Source of the DNA: Gaiellaceae bacterium
Lineage (GTDB): Bacteria > Actinomycetota > Thermoleophilia > Gaiellales > Gaiellaceae
Assembly: GCA_030446625.1 (NCBI GenBank)
Contig: JAUJMY010000023.1
Location: forward strand, 1-40,149
Length of the DNA: 40,149 nucleotides
Direction of reading: 5' to 3'
Below the pieces are notes generated by a model. It did no database searches and was not told the origin of the DNA. It was given only the letters and a program-made list of their open reading frames with translations. The translations under genes were made by a program, and so were the position numbers. Shown piece by piece: positions 30,900 to 36,753 of this stretch (within the stretch, counting starts at the first letter, position 1; every line of letters begins with the position of its first letter).

Positions 30900-32890
30900 G
30901 CGCGCGCGGGCGCGCCCTGCGGCTCGTACCGCGCGGCGAGCCGGCGCTCGGCGCGCGCGTCCGGCCAGAAGGCGATCAGCGAGCCGAGCACGAACACCGC
31001 GCCCGCGAGCCAGATCAGGTTCACGAGCGGCTTGACGAAGACCTTGAAGTACACCGCGCCGTCGCGCTCGATCTGATCCGCGACGACGAAGAGGTCCTCC
31101 CCGGTCAGCAGATCGCTGCGGATCGCGACCTCGTTCGAGCGCGCCTCCTCCGCGCGGTACTCGTTCTTCCCGGGTCGCAGCGTCCCGAGCGCCTCGCCGT
31201 CGCGGCGGACGTCGAGCACCGCGCGCCGCTCGACCGCATTCGCTCCGTCGCGCACGTCGAGCGCGCGGTACGCCAGCGTGTAGCTGCCCGCGCGCATCGC
31301 CTCCCCCGGCTCGAGCTTGCGCTCGGCGATCGTCTGGTACGCGCTCGACCCCGCGATGCCGATCGCGAGCATCACGACCGCCACGTGGACGACGTAGCCA
31401 CCGTAGCGCCGCCGGTTCGCCGTCAGGAGCGCAGCAAGCGCGGCGGGCCACGAGCGCGCGCCGAGCGCCCGCCGCGCGCGCGCACCCCGGACGAACTCGA
31501 GCCCGATCGACGCGAGGACGAACGCGGAGAACGTGTAGGCGACGAGGCCCGGGATCGACGAGCCCGCACCCGCGGCGAGCAGAGCGCCACCCGCGACGAG
31601 CGCGACGGCGAAGGGCCACAGGAACGTCCGTCCCACCGAGCGCAACGACGCTCGCCGCCAAGCGATCAGCGGCCCGATGCCCATCAGCAGCAGGAGTGGG
31701 AGCCCGAAGCTGCGCAGGAAGAACTCGTAGTACGGCGGCCCGACGGTCACCGCCTCGCCGCGCACGGCTTCCGAGACCAGTGGGAAGAGGACGCCCCACA
31801 GGATCGTCAGGCACAGCGCGACGAGCAGGAGGTTGTTGTAGAGGAAGCTCGCCTCCCGCGAGACGAGTGACTCGAGCCGGGTGCGCGAGCGCAGGAGCGG
31901 CAGGCGCCGGAAGACGAGCACGAGCGAGAACGCCGTCACGAGGACGATGAACGCGAGGAACCACGCGCCGATCGAGCTCTGGGTGAACGCGTGGATGGAG
32001 CTGACGATGCCGGAGCGCGTGAGGAACGTCCCGAACAGCGAGAGCAGGAACGCGCCGATCACGAGCAGCACGTTCCACACCTTCAGCATCCCGCGCTTCT
32101 CCTGGATCATCACCGAGTGCAGGAACGCCGTCGCCGCGAGCCACGGCATCAGCGCGGCGTTCTCGACGGGGTCCCACGCGAAGTAGCCGCCCCAGCCCAC
32201 CTCCTCGTACGCCCAGTGCGCGCCGAGAAGCTGCCCCACGCCGAGGAACGTCCACGCGGCGAGCGTCCAGCGGCGCGTCGCCACGAGCCAGCGCTCGTCG
32301 GTGCGGCGCGAGAGGAGCGCGCCCATCGCGAACGCCCAGGGAATGGTGAGGCCGACGTAGCCGAGGTAGAGCAGCGGCGGGTGGGCGAGCATGTACGGGT
32401 TCTGGAGGCTCGGCGTCATCCCCGCCCCGTCGGCGACGGGCGCGCGCGTGGCGAACGGGCTCGCGACGGCGACGACGAGCAGGGCGAAGAAGACGCCGAC
32501 GCCGCCGAGCACGGGCACCACCCACGCCACGACGTCGCGCCCGGCACGGCGGCCGCGCGCGACGGCAGCGGCCGAGTAGCCCGTCAGGACGAGCAACCAG
32601 AGCAGGAGCGATCCCTCCTGGCCGCCCCAGAACGCCGAGATCGCGTAGCCGAGCGGGAGCTCGCGGCTCGTGTGGTCGGCGACGTACGCGAACGTGAAGT
32701 CGCGCCGGACCAGCGCGGCGAGCAGCACAGCCGAAGCGACCGCCGTCGCGCCGAACGCGGCGAGGAGCGCGTTCGCGGCCGAGGTCGCGAGCCGTCGGCG
32801 CCGCGCGAACGCGGCGTAGCCCCCGGCAACCGCCGCGTAGAGCGTCAGCCCGAGGGCGAGGACGAGCGCGGCGCGCCCGAGCTCAGGCAC
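30896..32890 (-). CDS. ccmF: Cytochrome c maturation protein CcmF (heme lyase subunit)
   Basis: 664 aa, heme-handling integral membrane protein that attaches heme to apocytochrome c in System I. About fifteen hydrophobic segments. The WWD domain is clear: GHWAYEEVGWGGYFAWDPVE near residue 230 then NAALMPWL; conserved His residues appear in LAHPPLLYLGYVG near 169 and in SGIVSSIHAFTQSS near 295. The C-terminal periplasmic portion (about 500-630) contains YTLAYRALDVRDG and RPGKNEYRAEE. GTG 32890 overlaps the end of ccmE by 8 bp. ccmA, B, C, D and G are not in the window. Confidence 0.95.
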   Translation of the reverse strand: MPELGRAALVLALGLTLYAAVAGGYAAFARRRRLATSAANALLAAFGATAVASAVLLAALVRRDFTFAYVADHTSRELPLGYAISAFWGGQEGSLLLWLLVLTGYSAAAVARGRRAGRDVVAWVVPVLGGVGVFFALLVVAVASPFATRAPVADGAGMTPSLQNPYMLAHPPLLYLGYVGLTIPWAFAMGALLSRRTDERWLVATRRWTLAAWTFLGVGQLLGAHWAYEEVGWGGYFAWDPVENAALMPWLAATAFLHSVMIQEKRGMLKVWNVLLVIGAFLLSLFGTFLTRSGIVSSIHAFTQSSIGAWFLAFIVLVTAFSLVLVFRRLPLLRSRTRLESLVSREASFLYNNLLLVALCLTILWGVLFPLVSEAVRGEAVTVGPPYYEFFLRSFGLPLLLLMGIGPLIAWRRASLRSVGRTFLWPFAVALVAGGALLAAGAGSSIPGLVAYTFSAFVLASIGLEFVRGARARRALGARSWPAALAALLTANRRRYGGYVVHVAVVMLAIGIAGSSAYQTIAERKLEPGEAMRAGSYTLAYRALDVRDGANAVERRAVLDVRRDGEALGTLRPGKNEYRAEEARSNEVAIRSDLLTGEDLFVVADQIERDGAVYFKVFVKPLVNLIWLAGAVFVLGSLIAFWPDARAERRLAARYEPQGAPARA

Positions 32891-33275
32891 TGTCCGGCTT
32901 CGCCTCGTACTTCGACGGGCACTTCGTGACGAGGGTTCCCGGCTCGCCGACGAAGACCCCGCTGCGCAGCTCGCCGCCGACCGCGACGTCCCGGCCGGGG
33001 CGGAAGAGGTCCGGAACGGATCCCGTGTACACGACCCGAACCGACGCGCTGCCGTTCACGTCGCGTAGGCGGAAGCGGATCGTCCTCCCGTCGCGGCCGA
33101 CCTTGCCGACGACGCGCCCCGCCAGGAGCACGCGCCCGTCGCGCCCCTCGAGCTCGCCCGGCTGGAGCGACGGCGTCGCGCCGCCCGCGAGCGACGTGTA
33201 GAGAAGGAAGACGGCGAGGAGCGCCGCGATCGAGAGCGCGACGACGAGCCGCGCCGGACTGCGCCTCCGGGCCAC
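32883..33275 (-). CDS. ccmE: Cytochrome c-type biogenesis heme chaperone CcmE, CXXXY variant
   Basis: 130 aa, periplasmic heme carrier with an N-terminal signal anchor (LVVALSIAALLAVFLLYTSLAG). The OB-fold body includes GRVLLAGRVVGKVGRDG, IRFRLRDVNGSASVRVVYTG and VPDLFRPGRDVAVGGEL. The heme-binding element near the C-terminus reads KCPSKYEAK, so the covalent-heme residue is Cys in a CXXXY motif instead of the HXXXY of E. coli. This variant is known from Desulfovibrio and archaea. Start GTG 33275 is chosen by TACGAT 6 nt upstream and the well-placed anchor. First gene of the ccmE-ccmF-ccmI-like operon. Confidence 0.92.
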   Translation of the reverse strand: MARRRSPARLVVALSIAALLAVFLLYTSLAGGATPSLQPGELEGRDGRVLLAGRVVGKVGRDGRTIRFRLRDVNGSASVRVVYTGSVPDLFRPGRDVAVGGELRSGVFVGEPGTLVTKCPSKYEAKPDSA

Positions 33276-33281
33276 GAGCGA

Positions 33282-33287
33282 ATCGTA
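33282..33287 (-). promoter_or_regulatory. -10 hexamer of the ccmEF operon
   Basis: TACGAT on the minus strand, 6 nt before GTG 33275. Confidence 0.5.
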
Positions 33288-33313
33288 GCCCCGCCCGTGG
33301 CGCCTACGCGCTC

Positions 33314-33556
33314 CTAGGAGTCGTGCGCGGGCGTGGGCCGCCGGTTCGGGATCCGGTAGCCGTGATCGTGGCAGAGCGAACCGGGCGCGTCCTCCGTCAG
33401 CGCGTCGCAGTAGCCCTTCCCGTACGCGGCGCGCATGAACGCGGCCACGACTTCGAGGTTCCACTCCGTGATCTCGGCCGCTTCGCGCCAGAGGTCCGAG
33501 AGGCGGAGGTCGATGTCGAGCTCGAGGAGGTCGATCCGCGAGGGTCCGTTCTTCAT
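33314..33556 (-). CDS. Conserved hypothetical small protein
   Basis: 80 aa, acidic, no recognised domain. IDLLELDIDLRLSDLWREAA and ITEWNLEVVAAFMRAAYGKG look like two amphipathic helices; a Cys/His-bearing tail follows (GYCDALTEDAPGSLCHDHGY), which could bind a metal. The presence of Trp, Met and aromatic residues and of a TACGCT hexamer 6 nt before the ATG argue that it is a real gene. It is divergent from the TIM-barrel gene and ends 38 bp before the ccmE start. Confidence 0.6.
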   Translation of the reverse strand: MKNGPSRIDLLELDIDLRLSDLWREAAEITEWNLEVVAAFMRAAYGKGYCDALTEDAPGSLCHDHGYRIPNRRPTPAHDS

Positions 33557-33562
33557 GCGAAA

Positions 33563-33568
33563 AGCGTA
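33563..33568 (-). promoter_or_regulatory. -10 hexamer of the 33314-33556 gene
   Basis: TACGCT on the minus strand, 6 nt before ATG 33556. Confidence 0.5.
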
Positions 33569-33609
33569 GGAACGCGATCGGACGGCACGGGACCGCCGCG
33601 CCGCCTTGT

Positions 33610-33615
33610 TAGCGT
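33610..33615 (+). promoter_or_regulatory. -10 hexamer of the TIM-barrel gene
   Basis: TAGCGT, 6 nt before GTG 33622. Confidence 0.5.
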
Positions 33616-33621
33616 CAGCGC

Positions 33622-34442
33622 GTGAGCACGATCCGCTACGGCCCGGCGCGAGTGCCGTCGCGCGAGAGCCCCGAGGCGGCGATCGACCTCCTGCGGGAGC
33701 GCGGGTACAGCGCCTGCGAGATCGACTTCGAGGGCAAGTTCTGGATGGACTACGACTGGGCCGCGCGGTTCGGCGAGCTCGCGCGCGACGCCGGCATCGT
33801 CCTCTCCGTCCACGCGCCGATCGCGGGCTTCATGGGCCACCTCGAGCGCGACAAGAAGCAGCGAATGGCGGTCGGCATGCTCGACCACTCCGCGGGCATC
33901 GCCGTCGCGTGCGGCGCCGAGCTGGTCGTCTTCCACCCGGGCTTCCTGCTCGGTCGCGAGCGCAGCGACGCGATCGCCGCCGTCGTCGAGCAGCTCGCGG
34001 AGCTGCGAGAGCGGCTCGAGGGAAAGGATCGCGCGGTGCCGTTCGGCGTCGAGGTCATGGGCGCGTCCGCGAGCTCGGGACGGCCGAGGACGTGTTCGCG
34101 ATCTCCGCCGAGCTGGGCTGGGTCCGCCCCGTTCTCGACTTCGCGCACCTCCACGCCGTCACCGACGGCGGCTTCACCGGCGTGGAGGCGTTCGCGAGCG
34201 TGCTCGAGGTCGCGGACGAGGTGCTCGAGGACGGCGCCCCCTTCCACGTCCACTTCTCCGACATCGCGTTCGCGAACCGGAACGAGACGAAGCACCTACC
34301 CTACGGCGAGGGCACGCTGCGGGCCGAGCCGCTTGCGGAGGCGCTCGCTCGGTTCGAGCGTCCCGCGACGGTGATCACCGAGTCTCCCGACGAGGAGAGC
34401 CACCAGGCGATTCGGGCGGCGCTCGTAGCGCGCGTCGCCTAA
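33622..34442 (+). CDS. AP endonuclease family 2 TIM-barrel protein (endonuclease IV / sugar isomerase-like), frameshifted
   Basis: About 273 aa once joined. First part: MSTIRYGPARVPSR, ACEIDFEGKFWMDYDW, VLSVHAPIAGFMGHLERDK, LVVFHPGFLLGRER, PFGVEVMG. After a one-base loss at about 34068 (ATGGGC GCG should read on as MGRVRELG) the next frame continues RELGTAEDVFAISAELGW, VLDFAHLHAVTDGGFTG, PFHVHFSDIAFANRNE and VITESPDEESHQAI. His, Glu and Asp residues at the ends of the barrel strands (SVHAP, VFHPG, VEVMG, LDFAHLH, HVHFSD, TESP) match the metal ligands of the Nfo/xylose-isomerase-like superfamily. So the intact protein would be a three-metal DNA-repair nuclease or a sugar-phosphate isomerase. 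Without repair the product ends at about 34374 with a nonsense tail. Confidence 0.82.
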
Positions 34443-34473
34443 CTCGCCCACCGCTCCGCGGCTGCCCTCCTTC

Positions 34474-34509
34474 ACGAGAGCTGAGCGGCTGCCGCCGCTT
34501 AGCTCTCGT
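34474..34509. terminator. 15-bp stem hairpin after the TIM-barrel gene
   Basis: ACGAGAGCTGAGCGG (34474-34488), 6-nt loop, CCGCTTAGCTCTCGT (34495-34509), one G/T mismatch. It is 31 bp after the stop at 34442. Confidence 0.6.
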
Positions 34510-34639
34510 TGCTGCTTCGGCTCTAGGTCGGCTGCTTCACCACGCGCTCCGACGCGCAGTACTGCTCTATCGCGTTGGAAGCAGCGTGAGTACCGCGTCC
34601 GTGAGCGGGTAAGCACACATTCAGCCGAAGAACGCGTCC

Positions 34640-34966
34640 GTGGAGACCATCCTCCTCTTCATGCTCTTGGGCGGCGCAGGTGCCGTCATTGCTCTCGGGC
34701 TCGTGTTGATCTTCGGCGCGACGAAGCGGGCACTCCTCGGCGTGGGCGTCGCGGGAGTTGCGCTGCTCGCGCTCTACAGCGTCTACCTCGCGGCCGGAGA
34801 GTTTGGAGACGACTACGGCGTGTGCGGAGAGTGCACCGAGTTCCTCGGCAACGACGTTCCGATCCTGTTCGTTCTGTCGGTTCCTCTCAACGCCGCTGGT
34901 TGGATCGTTGGCCTCGTCGTCGGCGGAGGCGTCAGATGGGCGACCCGCCGTCGTCGCACGGCCTAG
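34640..34966 (+). CDS. Hypothetical membrane protein
   Basis: 108 aa with three hydrophobic segments (ILLFMLLGGAGAVIALGLVL, LGVGVAGVALLALYSVYLA, ILFVLSVPLNAAGWIVGLVV). A short loop between the second and third has DYGVCGECTEFLG with a C-x2-C pair, and the end is basic (RWATRRRRTA), presumably cytoplasmic. GTG start 34640. Codon third positions are less strictly G/C than in the flanking operons, consistent with an accessory gene. Unknown function. Confidence 0.55.
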   Translation: METILLFMLLGGAGAVIALGLVLIFGATKRALLGVGVAGVALLALYSVYLAAGEFGDDYGVCGECTEFLGNDVPILFVLSVPLNAAGWIVGLVVGGGVRWATRRRRTA

Positions 34967-34984
34967 CGCACGGCGACGCACACG

Positions 34985-35338
34985 CTACGCGCTCTGCATC
35001 AGCAAGAGCGTGAAGGCAAGCGCGAGCACGCCAAGAGCACCGACGACGCCACCCGCCGCGCGCAGCCCCCTCTCCTTGCCGCCAGCGAAAGCGCCGAGCA
35101 GACCCGCCGCAGCAGCGATTCCGAACCCGACGAGCGCCGGGACGATGGGCGGTTCAGCGAAGAACGCGGCCACGCCCGCCATTAGTCCGAGCGCTGCAAC
35201 CGCAACAAGGATGCCGCTCAAGCCGACCCCGAACGATACTGGCGTCTCCGGCCGTTCAGAGCTAACTGTGTTCGCGGCGCGGGCAACGACGCCTGGCCGA
35301 ACCGGAGGAGGAGAGATGGCCGACGAGCACACGCACAC
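34985..35338 (-). CDS. Hypothetical small membrane protein
   Basis: Up to 117 aa. Hydrophobic, with segments LSGILVAVAALGLMAGVAAF, PALVGFGIAAAAGLLGAF and VGALGVLALAFTLLLM; probably three membrane helices and no charged catalytic residues. The first 30 residues (before about SFGVGLSG) are Pro/Ser-rich and may not be translated, since no ribosome site or TANNNT hexamer supports the GTG at 35338. It is convergent with the 34640 gene, 18 bp apart. Not recognised. Confidence 0.45.
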   Translation of the reverse strand: MCVCSSAISPPPVRPGVVARAANTVSSERPETPVSFGVGLSGILVAVAALGLMAGVAAFFAEPPIVPALVGFGIAAAAGLLGAFAGGKERGLRAAGGVVGALGVLALAFTLLLMQSA

Positions 35339-35469
35339 GGCGGCTCCGCAAGGACAAGAAGCTGAACCGCAAGTCCGTGACGCTCCCAGGAGCTTGAGCG
35401 CCGACTAGAGCGGCCGAAGTAGCCGCCGGGGCGCGGCTGAGATTGCGCGGCGCGGGTACTGCCAACGCG

Positions 35470-35814
35470 ATGCCGACCAAGGCCGACGTCGACACCGACA
35501 CCGCTGACGGTCACCCGCTTCGACAACCGGTGTGGAAGGCGGCTTCCGTCGCGGCGACAGGTGCGGGAGTCACTGCTGCACTTGCCGCAGCTGCGTATGA
35601 CGCTGTTGTGCGGGCCGGTTCTGGCAGTGACTGGAGGGAGCTGCTCGGTCCGCTCGGCTGGATCAGCATCCTTTCGGCATTGATCGCAGTCGTCGTAGGG
35701 CTGCTCGTCTTGCCGTCGCGCCACGCCCGCATCGGGACCGCAGCAGCGGCGCTCGGCGCGATGACGCTCGCGTACTGGGTCTGGGTGATGTCCGGAATCT
35801 TGAAGACGACGTGA
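35470..35814 (+). CDS. Hypothetical membrane protein
   Basis: 114 aa from ATG 35470. A hydrophilic start (PTKADVDTDTADGHPLRQ) leads to three or four hydrophobic segments: VAATGAGVTAALAAAAYDAV, ISILSALIAVVVGLLVLP, AAALGAMTLAYWVWVMSGIL. ATG is preferred to the earlier ATG at 35443 because the extra residues are of different character; a TACTGC stretch 7 nt upstream is a poor -10. No family recognised. It belongs to the small-gene island 34640-36533. Confidence 0.5.
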   Translation: MPTKADVDTDTADGHPLRQPVWKAASVAATGAGVTAALAAAAYDAVVRAGSGSDWRELLGPLGWISILSALIAVVVGLLVLPSRHARIGTAAAALGAMTLAYWVWVMSGILKTT

Positions 35815-36228
35815 CCTGCGTGGTCACCGTGCCCGCCCCTTCGCTTCCGCCACCGACGCCGAGCGGGCGCTTCGCAGAAGGAATCCGCGCGATTTGGTCC
35901 GGCAGTCCTGTTTACCGGCGTCGACTGGAACGCGATTCGGTAGAGCGCGCGGTACCCCTCGACGTGTGGCCACTCCAGATCGAACGACGGACGCGCGCCG
36001 GGATGACGGGGGTACGCAGCAGCGAGATCAAAACGGGTCGGCATCGCCCTGCTGAGGAGGCAGCCTAGGAGGGTTTGGCGGAACGGTCCTCGTCGCAGCC
36101 GTGCGCCGGGCGGGTGCGAGGCAAGGACGCAGGGAGTCCGCGTATCAGTGATACGGGGACGACCGAGGACGCAGCATCGCGCCGTCCAGCGTGCGGCGGC
36201 GGCACAGCGGCTGTTTCGTCAAACCCTC
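35815..36228. other. Stretch without a convincing gene
   Basis: Open frames exist on both strands (for example to 36068 on plus) but show no motif, start signal or homology that I can recognise. It does contain a copy of the CCTAGGAGGGTTTGGCGGAAC sequence at 36064-36084, which on the minus strand would encode a SAKPS-stop ending, much like the FANPS-stop of the neighbouring gene; it may be the remnant tail of a duplicated gene. Confidence 0.5.
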
Positions 36229-36248
36229 CTAGGAGGGATTGGCGAAAC
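36213..36248. repeat. 36-bp near-perfect palindrome over a stop codon
   Basis: The two 18-bp halves, GTTTCGTCAAACCCTCCT and AGGAGGGATTGGCGAAAC, are inverted copies at 16 of 18 positions; the centre CCTAGG contains the minus-strand TAG at 36229-36231. A third related copy is at 36064-36084. Likely a bidirectional terminator or a dispersed palindromic repeat. Confidence 0.7.
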
Positions 36249-36533
36249 GAACTGTGAGGGCGCCGTCTCGGGCGATACGGAGGATCGCGTCCGCGATTTT
36301 GGGCGTCAGTTCGTGCACGTAGAACGTCCAGCCGCGCCATCCGGCATCAACGTCGGCGACGATCTGCGCCGCACCACCGTCCTCGGTCTCCAAGACGTAC
36401 AAATTCTCATCCACTATGTCCGCGCCTGCGTCAAAGAGCGCGCTCTGAGAGGCGAAGTACCGACCGGGGGGAAGGTTCGCGCGGCGTCGCCAGACTCGCC
36501 GCGCAGCGTGACGACGCAGCCGTCTTCGTTCAT
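36229..36533 (-). CDS. Hypothetical small protein, frameshifted
   Basis: About 101 aa once joined. From ATG 36533: MNEDGCVVTLRGESGDAART, then a frame change at the G6 run near 36465-36470, then PGRYFASQSALFDAGADIVD, ENLYVLETEDGGAAQIVAD, WRGWTFYVHELTPKIADAIL and the ending VRFANPS. The two parts read as one sensible sequence only across that homopolymer, a common place for an indel. A TAACAT hexamer 8 nt before ATG supports the start. It is mixed alpha/beta in character, no family recognised. The stop codon is embedded in a 36-bp palindrome. Confidence 0.55.
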
Positions 36534-36541
36534 TCCGCCCG

Positions 36542-36547
36542 ATGTTA
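36542..36547 (-). promoter_or_regulatory. -10 hexamer of the 36229-36533 gene
   Basis: TAACAT on the minus strand, 8 nt before ATG 36533. Confidence 0.45.
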
Positions 36548-36753
36548 AGGCCGCGAGTGGTACCCCGCTCGCCGCCTTCTGGGAGTCGGGCGAGATGCTC
36601 GGCGGCGGCCGGCGGGCGACGACCGCAGCGCCACCGACACTTCTGCCGTCTTCGAAAGCGCGCGGCGGATGCGGCAAAGCGTCGCCCTTGCTCTAGCTCC
36701 TGGACGCGACTGCTGCGCCTTGACCGTCGCCCGGGGACGCCGAAGGAGTCGAA

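Noticed and set aside
35511..36044. 177-codon minus-strand frame under the 35470 gene
   Set aside because: More than half of it mirrors the membrane protein at 35470-35814 and the rest has no motif or start signal.
35811..36068. 85-codon plus-strand frame
   Set aside because: The composition is Pro/Arg/Ser-rich and featureless, with no upstream promoter or ribosome site that I could support.
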